Assembly (NCBI RefSeq): GCF_004217225.1
Contig: NZ_SHKM01000001.1
Coordinates: forward strand, 1-64,000
Direction: 5' to 3'
Source: Azospira oryzae
GTDB lineage: Bacteria; Pseudomonadota; Gammaproteobacteria; Burkholderiales; Rhodocyclaceae
Length of the DNA stretch: 64,000 nt
Part shown: piece by piece, positions 38,921 to 47,080 of the stretch
Layout of the letters: each line of letters begins with the position of its first letter
Position numbering within the stretch: position 1 is the first letter of the stretch
The notes under the pieces: model-generated
What the model was told of the DNA's origin: nothing
Databases searched by the model: none
Seen by the model: only the letters and a program-made list of their open reading frames with translations
Position numbers and translations under genes: made by a program

Positions 38921-40345
38921 TCAGGCCGGGATGGGCTGCAGGGGCAGGCGGATTTCCACCTGGAGTCCGCCGTCGGGGCGGTTGCTGGCCCGGATGCTGC
39001 CGCCGTGGGCCTGGATGGCGCGGCGGGCGATGGCCAGGCCCAGGCCGTAGCCCCGCTGCTGCTCCCGGTCGGTGCCGCGGAAGAAGGGGACGAAAATGGC
39101 GTCCAGTTCCGCTTCGGGCACGCCCGGGCCGGCATCGGCGACGCGGATCCGGAGGCTGTCCCCGTCCCGTTCGGCCTCCACCGTGACCCGGGTGCCGGGG
39201 GCGGTGTACTTGATGCCGTTGCGGATGACATTTTCCAGGGCCCGGCCGAGCAGTTCCGGGCGGCCGCGGATGAAGGCAGGGGCCTCGCCGCAGCGGTCCT
39301 GGAAGTCCACGTGGCGGCCCTGGGCTTCGGCCTCGAAGGCGGCGTCGTCCACGATGCTGTGCAGCAGGGCCGGCAGGTCGATCTCGTCTTCCAGGGGACC
39401 GGAGGTGCCCGAGTCGAGGCGGGCCAGGGTCAGCAGTTCATCCACCATCTCGTCCAGGCGCTGGGTTTCCCGCTCGATGCGCTCCAGGGCGCCTGCGATG
39501 CGGCTGGGGTCCTGGTGCACCAGGCCCACCGCCGCCTGCAGGCGGGCCAGGGGGGAGCGCAGCTCGTGGGAGACGTCGTGGAAGAGGCGGCGCTGGGTGG
39601 CCATCAGGGCTTCCAGCTGCTGGGCCATGGCGTCGAATTCCTGGCCCAGTTCGCCGATCTCGTCCTTGCGCTTGGCGAACTCCTGTCCCAGGCGGGTTTC
39701 CAGGCGGCCGGCGGCGACGGCGCGGAAACCCTGGCGCAGGCGGCGGATGGGGCCGACGATGGTCCACGCCAGGAGGGCGCTGAAGGCCAGGCTGGCCACC
39801 AGGCCGGTGGCGATGAGCAGCCAGGGCAGGGGGGGCTTGGGACCCATGTTCCGGTGGGGCGGCGGCGGGCCGCCGGGTTCCCCCAGCAGGTGCGCTTCCG
39901 GCGGGCCGCCGCCGGGGCCGAAAAGGTCCTCCGGGCGGAAGGGGCCGCCGGGCATGAAGAGGAGAATGGGGGAACTCATGGAGCGCTGCGCCAGGCGCCA
40001 GGGGCCGGGCTGTCCGTCACGGATGCCCTGGCGGGCCTTGTCCAGCGCGCCTTCCGGGACCGGCCGGCCGAGGAGGTCCATCCCCTGGGCGTCTACGGCA
40101 TAGATAGGTTCCGGATGGCTTTGCTGCCAGTCCCGCAGCAGCTGCTTGAGGGATTCCTCCCCGTCGTGCTGCAGCAGGCTGGCGGCGACGCCGAGCATGA
40201 AGGTCGGCGGCTGGCCGGGCCGGCTGCCCTGCTGCTGCTCGAATTCGGCGGAACGGTGCAGCCAGATGAGACCGCCGACGATGATGTTGGCGGTGAGCAG
40301 GGTCAGCCAGAAGGTGACGAAGAACTTCCAGAAGAGGCGGCTCAA
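38921..40345 (-). CDS. cpxA: CpxA-like sensor histidine kinase
   Basis: The 474-aa kinase has two membrane helices (about residues 9-30 and 174-194) around a periplasmic sensor with a long Gly/Pro-rich loop. HAMP (VGPIRRLRQGFRAVAAGRLETRL), an HisKA helix with HDVSHELRSPLARL and an HATPase domain (NVIRNGIKYT, DAGPGVPEAE, RGYGLGLAIARR) follow. It starts with TTG, with GGGAG 8 bases upstream, 3 bases after the regulator gene. A CpxR-type box upstream of the regulator supports the Cpx assignment for envelope stress. Confidence 0.85.
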   Translation of the reverse strand: MSRLFWKFFVTFWLTLLTANIIVGGLIWLHRSAEFEQQQGSRPGQPPTFMLGVAASLLQHDGEESLKQLLRDWQQSHPEPIYAVDAQGMDLLGRPVPEGALDKARQGIRDGQPGPWRLAQRSMSSPILLFMPGGPFRPEDLFGPGGGPPEAHLLGEPGGPPPPHRNMGPKPPLPWLLIATGLVASLAFSALLAWTIVGPIRRLRQGFRAVAAGRLETRLGQEFAKRKDEIGELGQEFDAMAQQLEALMATQRRLFHDVSHELRSPLARLQAAVGLVHQDPSRIAGALERIERETQRLDEMVDELLTLARLDSGTSGPLEDEIDLPALLHSIVDDAAFEAEAQGRHVDFQDRCGEAPAFIRGRPELLGRALENVIRNGIKYTAPGTRVTVEAERDGDSLRIRVADAGPGVPEAELDAIFVPFFRGTDREQQRGYGLGLAIARRAIQAHGGSIRASNRPDGGLQVEIRLPLQPIPA

Positions 40346-40348
40346 ACC

Positions 40349-41038
40349 CTACTCCCGGGTGAGCTGGTAGCCGATGCCGCGCACCGTCTGGATCCAGGTG
40401 CGGCCGTCGTCCCGCAGGCCCAGTTTGTGGCGGATGCTGCTCATGTGCACGTCGATGCTGCGATCGAAACGGCTCAAGGGCCGGCCCATGGCCTGCTCCG
40501 AGAGGTCCGGCTTGCTCACGGCCTTGCCGGCGTTGCGGGCCAGGACCTGGAGCAGGTTGAATTCGGTGCTGGTCAGGGTCAGGGGCGCCTCGCCCCACTG
40601 GGCGGCGCGGCGGGCGGGCCACAGGGTCAGGGGGCCGACCCGGATCTGGGCGGGAATGTCGTCCGCGCTCTCCCTGGTCTGGAAGCGGCGCAGTACCGCC
40701 CGGATGCGGGCCACCAGTTCCCGCGGCGTGCACGGCTTCTGCACGTAGTCGTCGGCGCCCATCTCCAGGCCGATGATGCGGTCGATGTCGTCGCCCTTGG
40801 CGGTCAGCATGATCACCGGCATGTCGCTGGCGGCGCGGATGCGGGAGAGGGCGTCCATGCCGCTGGCCTTGGGCATCATCACATCCAGCACCGCCAGGGC
40901 GTAATCGCCGGAAAGGGCGGCGGCGGCCCCCGCTTCGCCGTCGTGGGCCAGGGTGACGGAAAAGTCCTCTCGCTCCAGATATTCCCGGAGCATGTTGGCC
41001 AGTTCGGTGTCGTCGTCTACCAGTAGCAGCTTGGTCAT
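40349..41038 (-). CDS. cpxR: CpxR-like response regulator (OmpR/PhoB class)
   Basis: The 229-aa regulator has a receiver domain (acidic pair in LLVDDD, phospho-acceptor in LAVLDVMMP, Lys in YVQKP). A winged-helix DNA-binding domain follows (LTSTEFNLLQVLARNAGKAVSK ... DVHMSSIRHKLG). It is first of the regulator-kinase operon. The divergent gap to the Spy-like gene holds TTTAC-N5-TTTAC, the CpxR recognition pattern, so it probably controls both directions. Confidence 0.88.
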   Translation of the reverse strand: MTKLLLVDDDTELANMLREYLEREDFSVTLAHDGEAGAAAALSGDYALAVLDVMMPKASGMDALSRIRAASDMPVIMLTAKGDDIDRIIGLEMGADDYVQKPCTPRELVARIRAVLRRFQTRESADDIPAQIRVGPLTLWPARRAAQWGEAPLTLTSTEFNLLQVLARNAGKAVSKPDLSEQAMGRPLSRFDRSIDVHMSSIRHKLGLRDDGRTWIQTVRGIGYQLTRE

Positions 41039-41116
41039 GCTTGTCTCGAATTAACAGGGGATTACGGACGCCATGATAGCCGCCGCAAGTGCCTCTCCGG
41101 CCTTGCGGTTACAAGT

Positions 41117-41131
41117 TTTACCAGCCTTTAC
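41117..41131. promoter_or_regulatory. CpxR box between cpxR and the Spy-like gene
   Basis: TTTAC-CAGCC-TTTAC is an exact match to the CpxR site (GTAAA-N5-GTAAA on the minus strand). A third half-site TTTAC lies at 41148-41152. It is 79 bases from the cpxR start and 123 from the Spy-like start. Confidence 0.78.
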
Positions 41132-41253
41132 AGTGGGCGAACCGCCCTTTACCGCCGCCGGTACGACCATGGCTCCACGTCGAGACCGCCACCTCCGTCA
41201 CGGAGCAGCCAGCTTCCCGACCTTCCCACCGTTTTCCCCTGAGGAGTCCGATC

Positions 41254-41820
41254 ATGAATCTGCGATCCACCGTTGTCTCGGCCCTGCTGGCGCTCAGCCT
41301 GGCCGCTTCCTTCTCCGCCCGCGCCGACGGCCCCATGGGCGGGCCGGGGCATTGCCCCATGCAGCCGCCCGAGGGCGAACACCGCCATGGTGATGGCCAG
41401 GGCCCGGGGGGCTTTCCCGGCGCCGATTTCGGCCCGGCCATGCCCTTCCCCCGGGAGATCCAGCTGAGCGAGGCCCAGAAGGACAAGCTGTTCGACCTTT
41501 TCCTCAACCAGGCCCGGGTCATGCGCGACAAGGGCAAGGCTTTGCAGAAGGCCGACGCGGACCTGCGCGCCGCCGCCGGGGGCGACGAAGGCCGCCTGCG
41601 TAGCCTGGTGGATGCCCGGGCCAAGGCCTGGGCGGAAGTGACCCTGCTGCGCCTGCGCGGCGAACGCCAGGCCCTGGAGGTGCTGACGCCGGAACAGCGG
41701 CGCCAGGTCGAGGAACTGCGGCAGAAGCGGGAGCGGCAATGGGAATCCGGTCGGGGCGGCGAGCCTGTCTCTCCGCGCGACGGTCGTCCCGAATCCCGGC
41801 CCGAACCCCGCCGGAGCTGA
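41254..41820 (+). CDS. Spy/CpxP-like periplasmic protein
   Basis: The 188-aa precursor has a Sec signal (MNLRSTVVSALLALSLAASFSARA) and a helical body with LTxxQ-like repeats (IQLSEAQKDKLFDLF and LTPEQRRQVEELRQKRERQ), the Spy/CpxP chaperone/sensor pattern. The N-terminal mature part is Gly/Pro/His/Met-rich (GPMGGPGHCPMQPPEGEHRHGDG, positions about 25-47) and could bind metal ions. It is preceded by a CpxR box and followed after 1 base by a lipoprotein gene. Start chosen at ATG 41254 with the signal peptide and GAGG upstream. Confidence 0.8.
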   Translation: MNLRSTVVSALLALSLAASFSARADGPMGGPGHCPMQPPEGEHRHGDGQGPGGFPGADFGPAMPFPREIQLSEAQKDKLFDLFLNQARVMRDKGKALQKADADLRAAAGGDEGRLRSLVDARAKAWAEVTLLRLRGERQALEVLTPEQRRQVEELRQKRERQWESGRGGEPVSPRDGRPESRPEPRRS

Positions 41821-41821
41821 C

Positions 41822-43135
41822 ATGGCCTTGCGCAATCCTCCCTTCGTGCCGCGCCGGCGCTTCCTCTCCCTTGGTGGCGGTGCCCTGCTGCTGAGCATGC
41901 TCGCCGCCTGCGGCAATTCCCGGCCCCGGCCCGACGACAGCGCGGAACGGCGCCTGGCCGAGCGGGGTTATCGCCCGGAACGGCATTTCGGCAGCGAAAG
42001 CCTGCGCCAGACCTGGTTCCTGGAGGAGGACAGCGTCGATGTGGCCCTGCTCATGCCCAGGGAAAGCGGCCCCTTCCCCCTGCTGCTCTACATGCCGGGC
42101 CTGGGGGAGAGTGCCGATGCCGGCCTGGCCTGGCGCCAGCAGTGGGCGGAGGCGGGCTATGGCGTGCTCTCCCTGCAGGGTGAAGCGCAGGGGCCGGCGG
42201 CCCTGCGCAGCGAACGGGCGCGCAATGCGGATTTCCAGAACCTGGCCCGGGAAGCCTTTGCCCAGCCTGCCCTGCAACGCCGGGCGCGCCTGGTGACGCG
42301 GGTGCTGGCCGAAGTCCGCCGGCGCCAGGGCGCCGGTCAGGGGCCCTGGACCCGCCTCGATACGGGCAGCCCGGTGCTGGCCGGTTACGACCTGGGCGCC
42401 CAGACGGCCCTGGCTTTGGCCGGGGAACGGGGGCGCAACGGCACCGCCCTGGTGCCGCCCCTGGAGCGGGTGGCGGCGGTGCTGGCCCTGAGCCCCCATG
42501 TGGACGGCCTGGCCGGCGGCTTCGCCCAGCGCTACGGGGCGGTAACCGCGCCGGTGCTGCTGGTGACCGGCTCCGACGACAGCGACAGCTATGGCCTGAT
42601 GACCAATCCGGCGGCACGGCAGGCGCCCTTCCGCTATTTGCCGGAAGGCCGGGCCACCCTGCTGCTGCTCTACGGCGCCAACCACCGCCTCTTTGCCGGT
42701 GGTGCGGATGACGCTGGGGCAACGGCTGGCAAGGGGGCTCCCGATGGCGCATCCGGCGGTGCCGGTGGTGGCATGGGCGGCGGACGGGGCGGCGGCATGG
42801 GTGGCCCCGGAGGCGGCATGGGGGGCGGCATGGGCGGTCCCGGTGGCGGTATGGGTGGCGGTATGGGTGGCGGTATGGGTGGCGGTATGGGTGGCGGTAT
42901 GGGTGGCGGTCCTTCCGGCGGCATGGGTGGGCCGGGGGGCAGCATGGACGGTGGCGATCGCGGCGGTCCGGGCATGGGCGGCGGCAACAACGGCAAACGC
43001 CAGCGCCTCTACGTTCAGCACGTCAGCACCGCCTGGCTGGACGAGCAGGTGCGGCAGGACCCCATCGCCCGGGAATGGCTGGAACGCAATGCCCCCGCCT
43101 GGCTCGACGAAGCCGCCCGGCTGCAACGGCGGTGA
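41822..43135 (+). CDS. Alpha/beta-hydrolase-like lipoprotein with Gly/Met-rich repeats
   Basis: The 437-aa protein is a predicted lipoprotein (lipobox LAAC at about residue 30 after RRRFLSLGGGALLLSML). Residues about 45-300 look like an alpha/beta hydrolase (PFPLLLYMPGLGE, APVLLVTGSDDSD, YGANHRLF). The nucleophile elbow reads GYDLG with Asp190 instead of Ser, so it may use an aspartate or be inactive. Residues about 313-388 are almost only Gly and Met (GGGMGG repeats), then comes a 45-residue tail with KRQRLYVQHVSTAWLDEQ. Encoded 1 base after the Spy-like gene, it should be in the Cpx-type response. Function not known. Confidence 0.75.
   Translation: MALRNPPFVPRRRFLSLGGGALLLSMLAACGNSRPRPDDSAERRLAERGYRPERHFGSESLRQTWFLEEDSVDVALLMPRESGPFPLLLYMPGLGESADAGLAWRQQWAEAGYGVLSLQGEAQGPAALRSERARNADFQNLAREAFAQPALQRRARLVTRVLAEVRRRQGAGQGPWTRLDTGSPVLAGYDLGAQTALALAGERGRNGTALVPPLERVAAVLALSPHVDGLAGGFAQRYGAVTAPVLLVTGSDDSDSYGLMTNPAARQAPFRYLPEGRATLLLLYGANHRLFAGGADDAGATAGKGAPDGASGGAGGGMGGGRGGGMGGPGGGMGGGMGGPGGGMGGGMGGGMGGGMGGGMGGGPSGGMGGPGGSMDGGDRGGPGMGGGNNGKRQRLYVQHVSTAWLDEQVRQDPIAREWLERNAPAWLDEAARLQRR
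42848..42907 (+). repeat. Five perfect 12-bp tandem repeats
   Basis: GGTATGGGTGGC is repeated five times without change inside the Gly/Met-rich part of the lipoprotein gene, flanked by degenerate copies over 42760-42990. Because the unit is 12 bp, changes in copy number keep the frame and would change only the length of the Gly/Met tract. Confidence 0.9.
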
Positions 43136-43519
43136 GCGGCAATATTCTCCAGCCATTCGGCAAGTATTGCCGTTTATGTACGATGGTCTGGTTTTGTCGA
43201 TTGTTAAATTTTGTTAAGCATTTCAATTTATTGATTTATAAAGAATCGTTGTTTTTGTTAGTCGTATCCGAGTGGCTAGGTAGAAGCCTTTTCCGGCGCT
43301 TCAATCTTTCAAATACTCACGGTTTTTCGACGCTCGGATTTCTCTTGACCATTCTTAACCATAATTTACCTTTTTAGGCCTAAATTCAGGCCTTTTCAGG
43401 CCGAATCCTTGCGTAGGAACTGTAGCGACGGAACTCCCGGTGGCAGTTGTTCTTTGCCCATGACGGCGAGGCCGTCCATTGCATGAATCCGCTTGAGTCA
43501 TTCCCTGAAAGGAACTGTC
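43136..43519. other. AT-rich intergenic region
   Basis: No gene is seen in these 384 bases. The left half is much more AT-rich than its surroundings. It contains a cluster of AGGCC repeats (43376-43403), a TTGACC (43345-43350) followed too closely by CATAAT (43360-43365), and a GACGGC/GCCGTC hairpin (43462-43476). The promoter of the EF-hand gene should lie here but cannot be fixed. Confidence 0.5.
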
Positions 43520-44458
43520 ATGTCCAGCATTTCCAGCGTAGGCAGCAGCGCGGCGCAATACGCCGGCGTCAGCAGCCATCGGCGTCCCGATCCGTCGAAG
43601 ATGGTCGAGGATATTTTTTCCAAACTCGATACCAAGGGGCAGGGTTACCTGGAGAAGAGCGATCTGGAGTCCGCCCTCAGCGGTCTCGGTTCCGACTCTT
43701 CGGCCAGCGTGGACGACGTCTTCAGCACCCTGGACGGCGACGGGGACGGCAAGGTCACCAAGGACGAGATGTCCTCCACCCTGCAGAAACTGGCCGACGA
43801 ACTGGACAGCCAGTTCAACGCCAGCCGCATGAGTGCCGCCCAGGGCGGCGGCATGCGCCCGCCGCCGCCTCCGCCTGCAGAAAGCGAAGAAGACGAGGGC
43901 TACACCCAGGACGAACTGAGCGCCATCGCCAGTGCCACCGACGACAGCAACCTGTCGGAACTGATGAACAGCCTGGCCGCCAATTTCGATGCGGCCGATG
44001 CCAACGGCGACGGCAAGGTGACCCAGCAGGAAGCCATGGCCTACCAGGAGTCCGCCGATGCAGCCGGTTCCGGTAGCGCCACGGCTGCGGCCAACGGCAT
44101 GCCGCCCCCGCCTCCCGGTGGTCGCGGTGGCGACGAAGGCCTGACTCTGGATCAGGTGAAATCCATGGCCAGCGACACCTCCGACAGCAAGCTGTCGGAA
44201 CTGCTCAACACCATCTCCAGCAACTTTGATGCGGCCGATGCCAATGGCGACGGCAAGGTGACCCAGCAGGAAGCGATGGCCTACCAGGAGTCCACCCAGA
44301 CCTCCAGCGACAGCTCCTCCTCCGGCGATTCCAGCAGCACTTCGGCCTCCAACGAAGCCGCCGTACTGAAGCGGATCATGGACCTGGTGCAGTCCTACGG
44401 CAGCGGCAGTGGCAGCAATTTCTCACAGCTGCTGAGTTCCATTTCCACCTCTGCCTGA
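43520..44458 (+). CDS. EF-hand calcium-binding protein
   Basis: The 312-aa protein has no signal peptide or membrane helix. Four EF-hand loops are visible: a degenerate one (DTKGQGYLEKSDLE), a canonical DGDGDGKVTKDE, and two copies of DANGDGKVTQQE. The last two sit in an 80-residue duplicated unit ending AMAYQES, separated by Pro/Gly linkers. The C terminus is Ser-rich (TQTSSDSSSSGDSSS). It resembles calcium-binding EF-hand proteins, some of them secreted, of plant- and water-associated Proteobacteria. A calcium-buffer or signalling role is inferred. AAAGGAA lies 6 bases before the ATG and a strong terminator follows. Confidence 0.82.
   Translation: MSSISSVGSSAAQYAGVSSHRRPDPSKMVEDIFSKLDTKGQGYLEKSDLESALSGLGSDSSASVDDVFSTLDGDGDGKVTKDEMSSTLQKLADELDSQFNASRMSAAQGGGMRPPPPPPAESEEDEGYTQDELSAIASATDDSNLSELMNSLAANFDAADANGDGKVTQQEAMAYQESADAAGSGSATAAANGMPPPPPGGRGGDEGLTLDQVKSMASDTSDSKLSELLNTISSNFDAADANGDGKVTQQEAMAYQESTQTSSDSSSSGDSSSTSASNEAAVLKRIMDLVQSYGSGSGSNFSQLLSSISTSA
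43988..44293 (+). repeat. Intragenic direct repeat of 66 bp, 240 bp apart
   Basis: The segments 43988-44053 and 44228-44293 are nearly identical and encode DAADANGDGKVTQQEAMAYQ plus ES. They mark an in-frame duplication of an EF-hand unit with an exact 80-codon period. Confidence 0.9.
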
Positions 44459-44473
44459 GCGGCCTGCTGCCGC

Positions 44474-44506
44474 AAAAAAAGGGCGCCCCGGTGGGCGCCC
44501 TTTTTT
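44474..44506. terminator. Strong bidirectional terminator
   Basis: GGGCGCCC (44481-44488) pairs with GGGCGCCC (44493-44500), flanked by A7 on the left and T6 on the right, so it works for both the EF-hand gene and the convergent tautomerase operon. Confidence 0.92.
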
Positions 44507-44560
44507 CATGGAGTGTTCCATCCCCGGCGAGCAATTCTGTCGCCATGGGACGGGCCCGCC

Positions 44561-44770
44561 TCAGCCCTGCCTTTCCCGGGCCCGGCGCACGGTGACGCTG
44601 TCGCCGCCGATGCCCCAGTTGTCCGTGTCCACCTCGTCGATGGTGACCACGGTGGTTTCCGGGTTCTTGCCCAGAATGTCCCGCAGCAGCAGGGTGACGC
44701 CCCGGATCAGGGTGGCCTTCTGTTCGGCGGTGGCACCCTCCCGAGTGATCTTGATATTTACGTAGGGCAT
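44561..44770 (-). CDS. 4-oxalocrotonate tautomerase family protein (second copy)
   Basis: The 69-aa protein begins MPYVNIKITREGATAEQKATLI, with the catalytic Pro1 of the family, and ends with WGIGGDSVTVRRARERQG. It is only moderately similar to the other copy at 11181-11381. Its start lies 13 bases inside the end of the EamA exporter gene, so the two are co-transcribed. Substrate unknown. Confidence 0.85.
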   Translation of the reverse strand: MPYVNIKITREGATAEQKATLIRGVTLLLRDILGKNPETTVVTIDEVDTDNWGIGGDSVTVRRARERQG

Positions 44771-45657
44771 ACGGCGTTCCTTCTGACAAAAAAACGGGTC
44801 TGGCTGCCGACCCAGGCGCCCAGGCTGACCAGCACCAGGCCGGCCATCAGCCAGGGGGACAGGGGCTCGCCCAGGAGCGGGGCGGCGGCGGTGCCGGCGA
44901 TGGCGGGAATGAGGGCCATCAGGGTGCCGACCTTGGTGGGGCCCAGGATGGCCACGGCGCGCATGAAGAACATCATGGCCACGATGACCGCCAGGACGCC
45001 CTGGTAGGCAGCCTGCAGGGCAATGGTGGAAAGGCTGGCGGCGGCCAGGTTGTGGGGCAGCCACAGCACGTAGACCGGCAGGTAGAGGGCGGCCGAGACC
45101 AGGCCGACGCCCAGGGTGGCATCCCAGGGGGCCACCTGCCAGCGCCGCACCAGCACCGTGTAGATGGCCCAGGAGAGGCTGGAGGCCAGGATCAGCAGGT
45201 CGCCGCGCCAGTCGCCGACGCTGCTGCCGAAGCTGTCCGTGGCCAGGCAGGCGATGCCGGCGGCGATGCCCACCAGGCCGAGCCAGCGCTGGGGCGAGGG
45301 GCGTTCCCCCAGCACCAGCCAGGCCATCAGGGCCACCAGGAAGGGCAGCATGCCGGGCAGCAGCACGGCGCCGTGGGCGGCGGAGGTGAGCTTGAAGCCG
45401 GCATAGACCAGGACGCCGTAGCCGCAGCCGCCGGTGACGGCCAGGATCACCATGCGCCAGCTGAAGTTCAGCCGGGGTCGCCGCCACAGCCACACGGGCA
45501 GGAGGATCAGGGCGGCGGTGCCGAAGCGCAGGGCGGTCACGTCCCAGGCGGTGAGGGGGCTCTTGCCGCCCAGGCGCGAGACGAGGATGAAGCCGGACCA
45601 GACGGCGACGGTCAGGGCGGCGTAGAAATAGCCGCGCCGGAGATGCTGGTTGTCCAT
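44758..45657 (-). CDS. EamA-family (DMT) exporter
   Basis: The 299-aa protein has ten membrane helices as two EamA repeats (for example YFYAALTVAVWSGFILVSRLGG and DLLILASSLSWAIYTVLVRRW). DMT exporters move amino acids or other small metabolites. It is divergent from a LysR regulator, the usual pairing for a regulated exporter, and overlaps the tautomerase start. Confidence 0.87.
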   Translation of the reverse strand: MDNQHLRRGYFYAALTVAVWSGFILVSRLGGKSPLTAWDVTALRFGTAALILLPVWLWRRPRLNFSWRMVILAVTGGCGYGVLVYAGFKLTSAAHGAVLLPGMLPFLVALMAWLVLGERPSPQRWLGLVGIAAGIACLATDSFGSSVGDWRGDLLILASSLSWAIYTVLVRRWQVAPWDATLGVGLVSAALYLPVYVLWLPHNLAAASLSTIALQAAYQGVLAVIVAMMFFMRAVAILGPTKVGTLMALIPAIAGTAAAPLLGEPLSPWLMAGLVLVSLGAWVGSQTRFFVRRNAVCPT

Positions 45658-45734
45658 GGGTTGTCTCCTGGGGTTGGGGTGTTTTTATGGTCTTGCCAGG
45701 AGCACTGTAGCGGCGCATCATGTTCTTGAAAAAT

Positions 45735-45757
45735 GAATTATTAAGATTTTTATATTC
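45735..45757. promoter_or_regulatory. Candidate LysR-regulator operator
   Basis: GAAT (45735-45738) and ATTC (45754-45757) are the arms of an imperfect AT-rich dyad in the divergent gap between the EamA and LysR genes. Its place fits a LysR-type site, but the match is weak. Confidence 0.35.
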
Positions 45758-45810
45758 TTCTTTTGAGATTTGAATCGTGGCCCCGGACAAAGGGGCAAGG
45801 AGCGGCGTTC

Positions 45811-46695
45811 ATGGAACTGGCAGACCTGCACATCTTTCGCACCGTGGTGGCGGAAGGCGGCATCACCCGGGCGGCGGTGCGCCTCAACCGGGTGCAGTCC
45901 AACGTCACCACCCGGGTGCGCCAGCTGGAGGCGGACCTGGGGGTGGAACTGTTCGTGCGCGAAGGGCGGCGCCTCAACCTCTCCGCCGCCGGCCGCCAGT
46001 TGCTGGCCTATGCGGAGCGCCTGCTGGACCTGGCCGAGGAGGCCCGCCATGCGGTGCAGGACGCCACGCCCCGGGGCCGCCTGCGCCTGGGCTCCATGGA
46101 GAGCACGGCGGCGGTGCGCCTGCCCGGGCCCCTGGCCGGCTTCCACCGGGCCTATCCGGAAGTGCGTCTGGAACTGAGCACCGGCGACACCCGCCGCCTG
46201 GTGGCCCAAGTCCTGGCCGGCGAACTGGATGCCTGCCTGGTGGCCGAGCCGGTGGACGATCCACGGCTGGAGAAGCGGGCCCTGTTCGAGGAAGAACTGG
46301 TGATCGTCACCGAGGCCGGCCACGGCCCGGTGCACTCGGCCCGGGACCTGGCGGCCAGCACCATCATCACCTTTGCCCCCGGCTGCGCCTACCGCAAGCG
46401 CCTGGAAGACTGGTTGGCCCGGGACGGCATCCTGGCGGAACGGGTGGTGGAGGTTTCCTCCTACCACGCCATCCTCGGCTGCCTGGTGGCCGGCATGGGG
46501 GTGGCCCTGCTGCCCCGGGCGGTGCTGGAGAACTATCCCGGCGCCGACCTGCTGGCGGCCCATCCCCTGCCCGGGCGCAGCGGTCTGGTGAATACGGTGG
46601 CCCTGTGGCGGCGCGGCGCCGCCATCCCCGCCGTCAGCGCCCTGGTGGAGCAGCTGGCCGGCAGCGTTGATCAAAGTCTGGAACAGGCCGCCTGA
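45811..46695 (+). CDS. LysR-family transcriptional regulator
   Basis: The 294-aa protein has the LysR N-terminal winged helix (MELADLHIFRTVVAEGGITRAAVRLNRVQSNVTTRVRQLEADLGVELFVREGRR) and a periplasmic-binding-like effector domain (GRLRLGSMESTAAVRLPGPLAGFHRAYPEV). ATG 45811 is preceded by AAGGAG and fits the family start. It probably controls the divergent EamA exporter; the effector is unknown. Confidence 0.9.
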   Translation: MELADLHIFRTVVAEGGITRAAVRLNRVQSNVTTRVRQLEADLGVELFVREGRRLNLSAAGRQLLAYAERLLDLAEEARHAVQDATPRGRLRLGSMESTAAVRLPGPLAGFHRAYPEVRLELSTGDTRRLVAQVLAGELDACLVAEPVDDPRLEKRALFEEELVIVTEAGHGPVHSARDLAASTIITFAPGCAYRKRLEDWLARDGILAERVVEVSSYHAILGCLVAGMGVALLPRAVLENYPGADLLAAHPLPGRSGLVNTVALWRRGAAIPAVSALVEQLAGSVDQSLEQAA

Positions 46696-46713
46696 GGCGG
46701 CCGGGAGTCGGAA

Positions 46714-47067
46714 ATGAGCGGTTTTGAAAACTTTCAGAGCGATGCCAACGAGCTGGAGACGGAAATCGTCCGCCGCGGCATCGTCCTCGGCATCGACTGG
46801 AACAACGAGACCCAGGTGCGCCTGCTGGCCCGGGAGGCCCTGGACCATGCCCGGGATGCCAGCCGGGCGGCAGCCGCCTGCTGCAACCACCAGGAACAGG
46901 CCAAGGCCGAGCTGTTCGCCTTTGCCGCCCTGATGCTGCGCACCATGCAGGAAAGCGCCGAAGAGGGTGTGCTGACCCACGGCGGGCCGGCCTGGAAGGC
47001 CTTCGCCCGGGCCCTCTGGGCCGAGTCGGGCCAGGGCAACCGGGCGGGCGGCCAGCCGCCGGCCTGA
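46714..47067 (+). CDS. Hypothetical protein downstream of LysR
   Basis: I do not recognise this 117-aa protein. It is soluble and helical, with ELETEIVRRGIVLGIDWNN near the N terminus, a vicinal cysteine pair followed by Asn-His (AAACCNHQEQ) and a Gly/Pro-rich end. It starts 18 bases after the LysR gene, so it may be co-transcribed. The codon pattern looks coding. A metal- or redox-related role for the Cys-Cys-x-His motif is possible but unproven. Confidence 0.65.
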   Translation: MSGFENFQSDANELETEIVRRGIVLGIDWNNETQVRLLAREALDHARDASRAAAACCNHQEQAKAELFAFAALMLRTMQESAEEGVLTHGGPAWKAFARALWAESGQGNRAGGQPPA

Positions 47068-47080
47068 GGCAGTTGCCGCC

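Noticed and set aside
38681-41026. A 781-codon plus-strand frame opposite the Cpx-like genes
   Set aside because: Gly/Ala-rich shadow without motifs; the minus-strand kinase and regulator explain the region.
42670-42996. Proline-rich minus-strand frame
   Set aside because: It is only the reverse of the Gly/Met repeat of the lipoprotein gene.
43345-43365. TTGACC and CATAAT as a promoter of the EF-hand gene
   Set aside because: The spacing is only 9 bases, far too short for a sigma-70 promoter.
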